Source of the DNA: Pseudomonadota bacterium
GTDB taxonomy: Bacteria > Pseudomonadota > Alphaproteobacteria > Azospirillales > Azospirillaceae
Direction: 5' to 3'
DNA length: 64,000 nt
Assembly (NCBI GenBank): GCA_023411035.1
Contig: JAEYPE010000197.1
Span: 1 to 64,000, forward strand
Of the stretch, positions 36,458 to 44,361 are shown one piece after another. The notes under the pieces were generated by a model that was given only the letters and a program-made list of their open reading frames with translations, did no database searches and was not told the DNA's origin. Each line of letters opens with the position of its first letter. The first letter of the stretch is position 1. The position numbers and the translations under genes were made by a program.

Positions 36458-37312
36458 ATGAACCACATCGTCTCCCCTTGCCAGCAGGAACAGGACCGCC
36501 CGGAATCCGCCCTTCTGGAAGGCGTGGACGGCATGTGGGCGATGCTGCGCGCCGAGGCGGAGAGCGTCGTCGTCAAGGAACCGTGGCTGCGCCCCTTCAT
36601 CGACACCGCCATCCTGCTGCACCACGACTTTCCATCGGCTCTGGGCAGCATTCTGGCGCGCAAGCTGGGCGATTCCTACATCTCCGCGGACCAGCTTGCG
36701 ATGCTGGTGCGCTCGGCGGTCACCGACGCGCCCTGCATCGTGGAGGAAGCCTGCTCCGACCTTCAGGCCATCTGCACGCGCGACCCGGCGGCGGACAACT
36801 GCCTGACGCCGTTCCTCTATTACAAGGGCTTCCACGCGCTGGAATGGCACCGCATCGGCCATTGGCTGTGGCGGCACGACCGGCGCGACCTCGCCCATTT
36901 CCTGCAAAGCCGGGTGTCGGAGGTGTTCGCGGTGGACATCCATCCGGCGGTTCCGGTCGGGCGCGGCGTCTTCATCGACCACGGCACCGGCGTGGTGATC
37001 GGCGAGACCGCGGTGGTCGGCAACGACGTGTCGATCCTTCAGGAGGTCACTCTGGGCGGCACCGGCAAGGAGCATGGCGACCGCCACCCGAAGGTGCGCG
37101 ACGGCGTTCTGCTGTCCGCCGGGGCCAAGATCCTGGGCAACATCGAGATCGGCAGCCGCGCCAAGGTCGGCGCCGGCAGCGTGGTGCTGAAGGATGTGCC
37201 GCCCTGCGCCACGGTGGTCGGCGTTCCGGCGCGGATCGTCGGCTGGTGCCGCGACACGGTGCCGGCGCTCGCCATGGACCAGACGGTGCCGGAACCGGAA
37301 TACCACATCTGA
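36458..37312 (+). CDS. cysE: serine O-acetyltransferase
   Basis: CysE makes O-acetylserine from serine and acetyl-CoA, the carbon precursor for cysteine. The 284-residue protein has the N-terminal helical domain (MLRAEAESVVVKEPWLRPF, about 25-140), GFHALEWHRIGHWLW with a catalytic His, then the left-handed beta-helix of hexapeptide repeats: VDIHPAVPVGRGVFIDHG, GVVIGETAVVG and VTLGGTGKEHGDRHPK. It is intact and unrelated to the decayed cluster just upstream, 184 bp away. It is convergent with the LysR gene. Confidence 0.94.
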   Translation: MNHIVSPCQQEQDRPESALLEGVDGMWAMLRAEAESVVVKEPWLRPFIDTAILLHHDFPSALGSILARKLGDSYISADQLAMLVRSAVTDAPCIVEEACSDLQAICTRDPAADNCLTPFLYYKGFHALEWHRIGHWLWRHDRRDLAHFLQSRVSEVFAVDIHPAVPVGRGVFIDHGTGVVIGETAVVGNDVSILQEVTLGGTGKEHGDRHPKVRDGVLLSAGAKILGNIEIGSRAKVGAGSVVLKDVPPCATVVGVPARIVGWCRDTVPALAMDQTVPEPEYHI

Positions 37313-37318
37313 CCGGGT

Positions 37319-38251
37319 TCAGGCCGTCCGGCCCGGATTGACGCGGAACTCCGGCGCCGTCATCTCCTCCCGCGTGAGCGCGATGAACAGGTCCACCACC
37401 GGGCTCTTGGAGCGGTTGGCGTCGTAGGCCACCTGGAACGGCGCCTGATAGGACAGCACCTTGGGCAGCAGCGCCCGCAACCGCCCCGCCTTGACGTAGG
37501 GTGCGGCGTAATGGTCCGGCAGATAGCCGAGATAGGCCCCGGACAGGATCAGCCGCGCCGCCCCTTCCATGTCGCTGACCGTCGCCTTGGGCGTCGAGAC
37601 GGCGAAGATCTTCAGGTCGCGCGCGCCCCAATAGCTGCGGGCCACCAGCCGGTAGCGGCGGATCTCGTCCAGGTCGATGGCCTCGTCCGGCTGGGCGAAC
37701 AGCGGGTGCCCGTCCGCCGCGTAGAAGTGGATCGTCTCGCTGTAGAGATCCTGATAGGACAGGCTGGGCACGATGCGCGGAAAGCTGGCGATGGCCAACT
37801 GAAGCTGCCCGCCGATGACGTCGCGCAGAAGCTCGTTCGGCGGGCGGACGTTGATGACCAGCGACACTTCCGGCGCCGCCTCCGTGAAGCGGGCGAAGAC
37901 GCGCTCCAGCGGGGCGCGCGGGTCCGTCAGGGTGTTGTCAACCAGCCCGACCGCCAGCGTCCCGGTCAGCCGCTCGCGCAGGCCGCGCACCCGCCCGCGG
38001 AAGCGCTCCAGCGTGTCGAACACGCGGCGCAGCTCGTCATAGACCGCCTGCCCCTCCGGTGTAAGCTGGAAGCCCGAGCGGCCCCGCCGGCACAGCCGCA
38101 GGCCCAGCCGCGTTTCCAGATCCGCGAAATGGGTGGAGATGGTGGACAGCGACAGGTTCAGTTCGCTCTGCGCCGCACTGAATCCACCCGCCTCGACGAT
38201 GGTCATGAACAACCGCAGCAGGCGCAGATCAACGGTTTCAAGCTGCATCAT
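37319..38251 (-). CDS. LysR-family transcriptional regulator
   Basis: A 310-residue LysR protein with an N-terminal winged helix (LRLLRLFMTIVEAGGFSAAQ, LSTISTHFADLETRLGLRL) and a C-terminal ligand-binding domain. ATG 38251 is chosen because GGAGG lies 8 nt upstream; a GTG 6 bp earlier would sit too close to it. It is transcribed divergently from the ABC transporter/ureohydrolase operon, with a 9-bp perfect palindrome between them, and is the likely regulator of that operon. The inducer is probably the imported guanidino compound or a breakdown product. Confidence 0.9.
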   Translation of the reverse strand: MMQLETVDLRLLRLFMTIVEAGGFSAAQSELNLSLSTISTHFADLETRLGLRLCRRGRSGFQLTPEGQAVYDELRRVFDTLERFRGRVRGLRERLTGTLAVGLVDNTLTDPRAPLERVFARFTEAAPEVSLVINVRPPNELLRDVIGGQLQLAIASFPRIVPSLSYQDLYSETIHFYAADGHPLFAQPDEAIDLDEIRRYRLVARSYWGARDLKIFAVSTPKATVSDMEGAARLILSGAYLGYLPDHYAAPYVKAGRLRALLPKVLSYQAPFQVAYDANRSKSPVVDLFIALTREEMTAPEFRVNPGRTA

Positions 38252-38312
38252 GGTCACGGCCTCCGCCCTTCCCTGCCCCGACAGCTCCGTCCGGCGGGTT
38301 CCGCGCCCCCGA

Positions 38313-38334
38313 TACTTCGACTCCGGTCGAAGTA
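38313..38334. promoter_or_regulatory. perfect palindrome between LysR gene and transporter operon
   Basis: TACTTCGAC and GTCGAAGTA are 9-bp arms separated by TCCG. The site lies 61 bp before the LysR start and 112 bp before the binding-protein start. It is the best candidate for the LysR operator or another regulator's site. Confidence 0.6.
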
Positions 38335-38446
38335 AGATACAAAACTTTCTGATTTTCGGGCAACGGCGGCGGGGGTCTAATGGTACCAGGCTACACTGTC
38401 AGCCTCACGAACAGATAATGCTCGTCCGCAAGGAAAGGTCGAATCC

Positions 38447-39565
38447 ATGAACGAGACGACGGGTAAACAGGGAACTCACGTCACGATGGCGGGCGTCAGC
38501 CGGCGCACCGTTCTGGCCGGTGCTGGGACGCTGGCCGCGGTGGCGGCCATCGGCTTTCCGAACATCGTCCGCGCCCAGTCGAAGACGCTGAAGGTCGGCG
38601 TCTACGGCGGCTATTTCAAAGAGTCCTTCGAAAAGCACATCTTCCCGGAATTCTCCAAGGCCACCGGCATCGCCGTCGAAGCGGTGGCCGAGCCGACCGG
38701 CGAAGCGTGGCTGGTCCAGCTTGAGCAGGCGGCCCGCGCGCGTCAGGCGCCCGCCGACGTCTCCATGATGTCGCAGGTGGCGATGCTGAAGGGGGCCGCG
38801 GCGGAACTGTGGGCGCCCTTCGACCTGTCGAAGATCCCCAACGCGGCCAAGGTCGTCCCGCACCTCGTCAACAAGTATCCGGACGGCAAGGTCAGCGGCA
38901 TCGGCGCGGTGTCCTGGTACATCACGCTGGTCACCAACACCAAGAGCTACCCGCAGGCCCCGGAAAGCTGGGCGGCCCTATGGGACCCGGCGAACAAGGA
39001 CAAGCTCGGCCTGCTGGCGCTGGTCAGCAACAGCTTCCTTCTGGAAGTCACGGCGGCGACCTTCTTCGGCGGCACCAAGCATCTGGACAGCGAGCAGGGG
39101 CAGCTCGACTGTTTCAAGAAGCTGGCCGAACTGAAGTCCAACGTGAAGCTCTGGTACCGCGACGAGGCGCAGTTCGAAGCCTCGCTGAAGTCCGGCGAGA
39201 TTCCGATGGGCCAGTATTACCACGACGTGACCGGCCTCGCCGCGGCCGACGGCCAGCCGGTGCGCTCCACCTTCCCGAAGGAGGGCGGCATCCTCGATTC
39301 GGGAAGCTGGGCGGTCACCCGCGCCTCCAAGGCCGGCGACCTCGCGCATGTCTTCGTGGACTACATGTGCCAGCCGTCGATCCAGGCCCTGCTGTCGCGC
39401 AAGGTCGGCACCGCCCCGACCATCGACCGCAAGCTGACCGACCTGACGGACCAGGAGTTCGCGTCGGTGTCCTCGGACATCGCGCCGATCATTCCGCGCT
39501 ACGACCTGTATCAGACCAAGTCCGACTGGCTGAACCAGAAGTGGACGGAAATGATCGTCGGGTGA
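38447..39565 (+). CDS. ABC transporter substrate-binding protein, polyamine/opine type
   Basis: A 372-residue periplasmic binding protein of the PotD-like class. The N-terminus carries a twin-arginine motif (VSRRTVLAGAGTLAAVAAIG, likely cleavage after VRAQ), so it is probably Tat-exported. The mature part (LKVGVYGGYFKESFEKH, GIGAVSWYITLVTNTKSYP) fits iron/polyamine/opine-type binding proteins. It heads an operon with the ATPase, two permeases and three catabolic enzymes. The ligand is not identifiable from sequence; the enzymes suggest a guanidino compound. Confidence 0.88.
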   Translation: MNETTGKQGTHVTMAGVSRRTVLAGAGTLAAVAAIGFPNIVRAQSKTLKVGVYGGYFKESFEKHIFPEFSKATGIAVEAVAEPTGEAWLVQLEQAARARQAPADVSMMSQVAMLKGAAAELWAPFDLSKIPNAAKVVPHLVNKYPDGKVSGIGAVSWYITLVTNTKSYPQAPESWAALWDPANKDKLGLLALVSNSFLLEVTAATFFGGTKHLDSEQGQLDCFKKLAELKSNVKLWYRDEAQFEASLKSGEIPMGQYYHDVTGLAAADGQPVRSTFPKEGGILDSGSWAVTRASKAGDLAHVFVDYMCQPSIQALLSRKVGTAPTIDRKLTDLTDQEFASVSSDIAPIIPRYDLYQTKSDWLNQKWTEMIVG

Positions 39566-39572
39566 GCGAGAG

Positions 39573-39682
39573 CCCTTCCCCCCTCTGGGGAGAAGGGTAT
39601 GTGAGGGGGCGGCTCATTGCAGTGCGTGGACGCCCTGACGGGCGCCCCCTCAACCTGACCCTCTCCCCAGAGGGGAAAGGGG
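39573..39682. repeat. REP-like GC-rich palindromic element between binding protein and ATPase genes
   Basis: Two copies of a CCCCTCTGGGGAGA-type palindrome (first at about 39579-39597, its inverted partner CCCTCTCCCCAGAGGGG at about 39659-39676) flank an inner GGGGGCG/CGCCCCC pair. The unit fills the intercistronic gap and shares its sequence with the element at 54.9-55.1 kb. It would form strong RNA structure after the binding-protein gene. Confidence 0.7.
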
Positions 39683-39720
39683 ACAAAGCCCGTTGTGAAC
39701 GACAGTCGAAAAGCCATCCC

Positions 39721-40782
39721 ATGTCAGCCCTTGTCCTCGACGGTCTCACCAAACGATACGGTCCCGTGACCGCGGTGCACGGCGCGTCGCTGCGCATCCC
39801 GCACGGACAGTTCGTCTGCCTGCTCGGCCCGTCCGGCTGCGGGAAGACGACGCTTCTGCGCATGATCGCCGGGCTGGAGGACCCCTCCGGCGGGCGGCTG
39901 CTGATCGACGGGCGCGACATCACCACGGCCCCCGCCCACACGCGGGAATTCGGCATGGTGTTCCAGTCGCTGGCCCTCTTCCCGCACCTGACGGCGGGGG
40001 AGAACATCGCCTATCCCCTGCGCATCCGCGGCGCGGCGAAGGCCGAGCAGCGCAAGCGCGCCGACGAACTGCTGGAACTGGTGCGCCTGCCCGGCGTGGC
40101 CGACCGGCCCGTCTCCAAGCTGTCGGGCGGACAGCGGCAGCGCGTCGCCATCGCCCGCGCGCTGGCCCTGTCGCCCAAGCTGTTCCTGCTGGACGAGCCG
40201 CTGTCGGCGCTGGACGCCAAGCTGCGCGAGGCCATGCAGATCGAGCTGAAACAGCTTCAGCAGCGGCTGGGAATCACCACCATCGTCGTCACCCACGACC
40301 AGCGGGAGGCGATGACCATGGCCGACCTCGTGGTGGTGATGTCGCAGGGCCGCATCCATCAGGCCGCCCCGCCGATGGAGGTCTACCGCCAGCCCGCCGA
40401 CGCCTTCGTCGCCGACTTCATCGGCATGACCAACCTGCTGGAAGGCGAGGTGACCGCCCCCGGCGCCGTCGCCGTGCCCGGCGGCAACCTGCATCTGCCC
40501 GACCTGCCCCCGACGGGCCGCGTCCTGCTGTCCGTCCGCCCGGAGGACGTGATCGTCCACCCCGCGGGGACGGACGGGCCGAACCGCCTGACCGGCACGC
40601 TGTCCTTCATGCGCGACCTGGGCGCCAGCGTGGAGTTCCGCATCGACGTGGCCGGCAAGGAGATCGTCGCCCTGACGCGCCCGCAGGACCGTCCGCCGGT
40701 CGCCCCCGGCGGCGCCCTGTCGGTGGAGTTCCCCCCGGCGGCCTGCGTCGTGCTGCCCCCGATGGCCGAGAGGGTCCCATGA
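39721..40782 (+). CDS. ABC transporter ATP-binding protein, PotA-like
   Basis: A 353-residue ATPase. Walker A is GPSGCGKTT, the signature is LSGGQRQRVAIARAL, Walker B is LFLLDEPLSALD, and the switch His is in VVTHDQREA. A C-terminal regulatory TOBE-type domain (about 240-353, LLSVRPEDVIVHPAG) marks it as one of the polyamine/spermidine-type importers. It overlaps the next permease gene by 4 bp. It powers uptake with the two permeases. Confidence 0.93.
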   Translation: MSALVLDGLTKRYGPVTAVHGASLRIPHGQFVCLLGPSGCGKTTLLRMIAGLEDPSGGRLLIDGRDITTAPAHTREFGMVFQSLALFPHLTAGENIAYPLRIRGAAKAEQRKRADELLELVRLPGVADRPVSKLSGGQRQRVAIARALALSPKLFLLDEPLSALDAKLREAMQIELKQLQQRLGITTIVVTHDQREAMTMADLVVVMSQGRIHQAAPPMEVYRQPADAFVADFIGMTNLLEGEVTAPGAVAVPGGNLHLPDLPPTGRVLLSVRPEDVIVHPAGTDGPNRLTGTLSFMRDLGASVEFRIDVAGKEIVALTRPQDRPPVAPGGALSVEFPPAACVVLPPMAERVP

Positions 40783-41633
40783 TCCGCCGCGCCCCCCGCG
40801 GTCTGGCCGAGCACGCGCCGATCTTCTTCCCGGCGCTGATGCTGGTCGTCTTCTTCGTCATCCCGTTCAGCCTGATGATCGCGGTCAGCGTCTTCCGGCG
40901 CGTGCCGGGCGGCTTCTACGAGCCGGACCTCGTGTTCGCGAACTACGAGCGGTTCCTGACGGCCTTCTTCGGCGGGGTCATGTCCTTCTCGCTGGGGCTG
41001 GCGGCGCTGGTCGCGGCGCTGTCGGTGGGCATCGCCTTCCCCTTCACCTACCGGCTGGTGAGACTGTCCCGCGGGGCGCAGATCCGCTGGCTGGTCTTCC
41101 TGCTGTCGATCCTGTCGCTGTCGGAAGTCATCATCGGCTTCGCCTGGTCCACCCTGCTGTCGCGCACGGCGGGCATCACCAACCTGTTCGTGGCGCTGGG
41201 CCTGATGGCGGAGCCGCAATCGCTCAGCCCCAGCTTCGGCGCGCTCCTGGCCGGGCTGGTCTATCAGGCGTTCCCCTACACGGTGCTGGTGCTCTACCCC
41301 GCGCTGGCCCGCCTCGACCCCTATCTGGAGGAGGCGGCGCGCACGCTGGGCTCCTCGCCGCTGCGGGCCTTCTTCACGGTGGTGGTGCCGGCGCTGCGCA
41401 ACACCATCGTCGCCACCACGATCATGGTGTTCGTCTTCGCGCTCGGCTCCTACCTGCTGCCGCAGCTTCTGGGACGGCCCCAGCACTGGACGCTGTCGGT
41501 GCTCATCACCGATCAGGCGATCTACCAGTCCAACATGCCCTTCGCGGCGGCCATGGCCGTCTTCCTGGTGCTGGTCAGCCTCGCCCTCGTCGGGCTGGCG
41601 CTGCTCGCCGGGCGGCGGGAGGAGACGGCCTGA
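40779..41633 (+). CDS. ABC transporter permease, PotB-like
   Basis: A 284-residue inner-membrane permease with about six helices. The first helix is FFPALMLVVFFVIPFSLMIA. The cytoplasmic EAA loop that docks the ATPase is LEEAARTLGSSPLRAFFTVV. Its start overlaps the ATPase stop, and its stop overlaps the next ATG by one base, so the transporter genes are translationally coupled. Confidence 0.92.
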   Translation: MIRRAPRGLAEHAPIFFPALMLVVFFVIPFSLMIAVSVFRRVPGGFYEPDLVFANYERFLTAFFGGVMSFSLGLAALVAALSVGIAFPFTYRLVRLSRGAQIRWLVFLLSILSLSEVIIGFAWSTLLSRTAGITNLFVALGLMAEPQSLSPSFGALLAGLVYQAFPYTVLVLYPALARLDPYLEEAARTLGSSPLRAFFTVVVPALRNTIVATTIMVFVFALGSYLLPQLLGRPQHWTLSVLITDQAIYQSNMPFAAAMAVFLVLVSLALVGLALLAGRREETA

Positions 41634-42433
41634 TGCTGATGCGCACGCTGAATTCCCTGGTCGCCGGCCTGATCGCGCTGGTCCTGTCGGCGCCGATCCT
41701 GGTGGTGGCCGGCGTCTCGGTGAACGAGAAGAAGGCGCTGACCTTCCCGCCGCAGGGATTCTCGCTCGCCTGGTACGCGGAGGTCTTCACCGACCCCGGC
41801 TGGCGCGGCGCGCTCGTCACCAGCCTCGTCGTCGCCACCCTGTCGGCGGCGCTGGCGGTGCTGATCGCCTTCCCGCTGGCCTGGTTCCTGTGGCGCTGGC
41901 GCGCGCCCTGGGCACGGGCGTTCGAGGTGCTGGGCATGACGCCCTTCATCCTGCCGCCGGTCATCACCGCTCTGGGATTCCTCAGCTTCTGGGCGGCGGT
42001 GGGCGAATACGGGTCGCCCTGGACGGTGGTGGTCAGCCACGCGGTGTTCTTCGTGACGCTGCCGCTGGTCACGCTGTCGCTGGGATTCGGCGCGGTGGAC
42101 CGCTCCTACGTGGAGGCGGCGGCGACCATGGGGGCGGACGACCGGACGGTGCTGCGCACGGTGGTGATGCCGCTGGTGCGGCCTTACGTGATCTCCGGCT
42201 TCGCCTTCGCCTTCGTGCTGTCGCTGAACGAGTACATCGTGGCCTACATGGTGGTCGGCTTCACGCTTGAAACGCTGCCCATCAAGATCTTCAACGCGCT
42301 CCGCTACGGCTACACGCCGACCATGGCCGCCGTGACTGTGCTGTTCGTGTCGCTGACCGCCCTGGTCTTCGGACTGATCGCGTGGTTCGGCGACCTGCCC
42401 CGCCTTCTCGGCGCCTGGGCGAAAAACGACTGA
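41633..42433 (+). CDS. ABC transporter permease, PotC-like
   Basis: A 266-residue second permease subunit, with six helices and the EAA loop YVEAAATMGADDRTVLRTVV. It begins on the last base of the preceding gene's stop codon. The LPFI-like PFILPPVITALGFL and the SLNEYIVAYMVVGF segments are typical of PotC-like proteins. The agmatinase-like gene follows 47 bp later. Confidence 0.92.
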   Translation: MLMRTLNSLVAGLIALVLSAPILVVAGVSVNEKKALTFPPQGFSLAWYAEVFTDPGWRGALVTSLVVATLSAALAVLIAFPLAWFLWRWRAPWARAFEVLGMTPFILPPVITALGFLSFWAAVGEYGSPWTVVVSHAVFFVTLPLVTLSLGFGAVDRSYVEAAATMGADDRTVLRTVVMPLVRPYVISGFAFAFVLSLNEYIVAYMVVGFTLETLPIKIFNALRYGYTPTMAAVTVLFVSLTALVFGLIAWFGDLPRLLGAWAKND

Positions 42434-42480
42434 TCTCCAAGAACGACTGGCATCCTTTCCTTTTCACAGAGATTCGGACG

Positions 42481-43536
42481 ATGATCGACCCTCAGAAGCT
42501 TGATCGTTTGCGTACGAAGTACAGCGGCTCCGGCGGCGACGACTTCCACGATCCGGAGTTCCAGCGGGTGGCCGCCCTCCAGTTCTCCGGCGGCCGGCGG
42601 GTGCAGCCCTTCGCCGGGGTGTCCACCCTGCTCGACGCGCCCTACCGTCCCGACGCGGCGGAGGCCGCCGATTTCGGCGGGCTGGACATCGCGCTGATCG
42701 GCGTGCCGATGGACCTGGGCGTCACCAACCGGTCCGGGTCGCGCTTCGGACCGCGCGCCGTGCGCGCGATGGAGCGCATCGGCCCCTATGAGTATGCCCT
42801 GCGCATGGTCCCGGCGGCGTCCTGCAAGCTGGCCGACGTGGGCGACGTGCCGCTGTCCAGCCGCTTCAGCCTGGAGGCGTGCCATGGCGACATCCTGGCC
42901 TTCTACAACCGCGTGATGGACGCGGGCGTCGTGCCGCTGTCGGTGGGCGGCGACCATTCCATCACCTATTCGATCCTGAAGGCCCTGGGCCGCGAGCGTC
43001 CGGTGGGCATGATCCATTTCGACGCTCATTGCGACACCGGCGGTCCCTATGAGGGCGCCAAGTTCCACCATGGCGGCCCCTTCCGTCAGGCGGTCCTGGA
43101 CGGCGTGCTGGACCCGGAGCGCACGGTGCAGATCGGCATCCGCGGCAGCACCGAGTATCTGTGGGAGTTCTCCTACGACAGCGGCATGACCGTGATCCAC
43201 GCGGAGGAGGTGGCCGAGCGCGGCATCGCCAGCGTCATCGAGACGGCGCGCAAGGTGGTGGGCGACGGGCCGGTCTATGTCACCTTCGACGTGGATTGCC
43301 TGGACCCGGTCTTCGCCCCCGGCACCGGCACGCCGGAGGTCGGCGGCCTGACCACGCGGGAGGCGCTGGCCATCCTGCGCGGGCTGGACGGGCTGGACGT
43401 GATCGGCGGCGACGTGGTGGAGGTGGCGCCCCAGTACGACGCCACGACCAACACCGCCCACGCTGGTGCCCAGATGCTGTTCGAAATCCTCTGCCTGTCG
43501 GTGCGCGCCCTCGCCAAGCGCCAAGGGCAAGGCTGA
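42481..43536 (+). CDS. agmatinase-like ureohydrolase
   Basis: A 351-residue arginase-superfamily enzyme that should release urea from a guanidino substrate, such as agmatine or guanidinobutyrate. Manganese ligands are in GGDHSITYS, HFDAHCDTGG and TFDVDCLDPVFAPG, and the conserved late motif is GGDVVEVAPQYD. The N-terminal region about residues 1-60 is longer than in E. coli SpeB. It is downstream of the ABC transporter and 4 bp before the nitrilase gene. Substrate cannot be fixed; agmatinase, guanidinobutyrase or guanidinopropionase are all possible. Confidence 0.87.
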   Translation: MIDPQKLDRLRTKYSGSGGDDFHDPEFQRVAALQFSGGRRVQPFAGVSTLLDAPYRPDAAEAADFGGLDIALIGVPMDLGVTNRSGSRFGPRAVRAMERIGPYEYALRMVPAASCKLADVGDVPLSSRFSLEACHGDILAFYNRVMDAGVVPLSVGGDHSITYSILKALGRERPVGMIHFDAHCDTGGPYEGAKFHHGGPFRQAVLDGVLDPERTVQIGIRGSTEYLWEFSYDSGMTVIHAEEVAERGIASVIETARKVVGDGPVYVTFDVDCLDPVFAPGTGTPEVGGLTTREALAILRGLDGLDVIGGDVVEVAPQYDATTNTAHAGAQMLFEILCLSVRALAKRQGQG

Positions 43537-43540
43537 TCCG

Positions 43541-44347
43541 ATGCGGCTGACCCTGTTCCAGACGGACGCGGAGCCCGGTGCACCGCACCGCAACCTCGAC
43601 CGTCTGGAACGGGCGGCGGCGGAGGCGGCGGGGCGCGGCTCCGCCCTGCTGGCCGAGCCGGAAATGGGCCTGACCGGCTACGACATCGGCGCCGAGGCCG
43701 TGCGCGCCCTGGCCGAGCCCCCGGACGGGCCATTGGCCGCGCGGGTCGCGGACATCGCCCGGCGGTACCGCATCGCGCTGCTCTACGGCTATCCGGAGCG
43801 GGGGGCGGACGGCAAGGTCTACAACGCCGCGCAACTGATCGGAGCGGACGGGCGGCCTCTGCTGAATCAGCGCAAGGCCCATCTCTACGGCGATCTCGAC
43901 CGCAGCTCCTTCGCGCCGGGCGGCGACGCCTTCCCGACCGCGGAGGTCGGCGGGATGCGGGTGGGCGTGGTCATCTGCTACGACGTTGAATTTCCGGAAC
44001 TGGTGCGCCGCCACGCCCTGGCCGGGGTGGACGCCCTGCTGGTGCCGACCGCGCTGATGTCGCCCTATGAGATCGTCGCCACCACCATCGTCCCGGCCCG
44101 CGCCTTCGAGAACGGCATGTTCGTCGCCTACGCCAACCGCTGCGGGCGCGAGGGGGCGTTGAGCTATTGCGGGCTCAGCACCGTGGCGGCGCCGGACGGA
44201 TCGGTGCTGGCGCGGGCGGGCGGCGGCGAAGCGCTGCTGACCGTGGACCTCGATCCGGCGCTGCGCCGCGTCGGCACGCATCTGGCGGACCGCCGGCCGG
44301 ATCTGTACGGTGCCGTCTCCAGCGGCCCCCCGACTGGCCGATCGTAG
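43541..44347 (+). CDS. carbon-nitrogen hydrolase (nitrilase superfamily)
   Basis: A 268-residue amidohydrolase with the Glu-Lys-Cys triad: Glu41 in LLAEPEMGLTGY, Lys112 in QRKAHLYGDLD and Cys146 in GVVICYDVEFPE. It would cleave an amide or carbamoyl bond. Closest in type are small-aliphatic-amide or N-carbamoylputrescine amidase-like proteins. It starts 4 bp after the ureohydrolase, and the next gene begins 14 bp after it, so it acts in the same pathway. The exact substrate is not determined. Confidence 0.88.
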   Translation: MRLTLFQTDAEPGAPHRNLDRLERAAAEAAGRGSALLAEPEMGLTGYDIGAEAVRALAEPPDGPLAARVADIARRYRIALLYGYPERGADGKVYNAAQLIGADGRPLLNQRKAHLYGDLDRSSFAPGGDAFPTAEVGGMRVGVVICYDVEFPELVRRHALAGVDALLVPTALMSPYEIVATTIVPARAFENGMFVAYANRCGREGALSYCGLSTVAAPDGSVLARAGGGEALLTVDLDPALRRVGTHLADRRPDLYGAVSSGPPTGRS

Positions 44348-44361
44348 AGGAAGCACAGGAC

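Noticed and set aside
38447..39565. Classification of the binding protein as an iron transporter component
   Set aside because: The fold class also includes iron-binding proteins, but the operon carries nitrogen-compound enzymes and no iron-linked genes.
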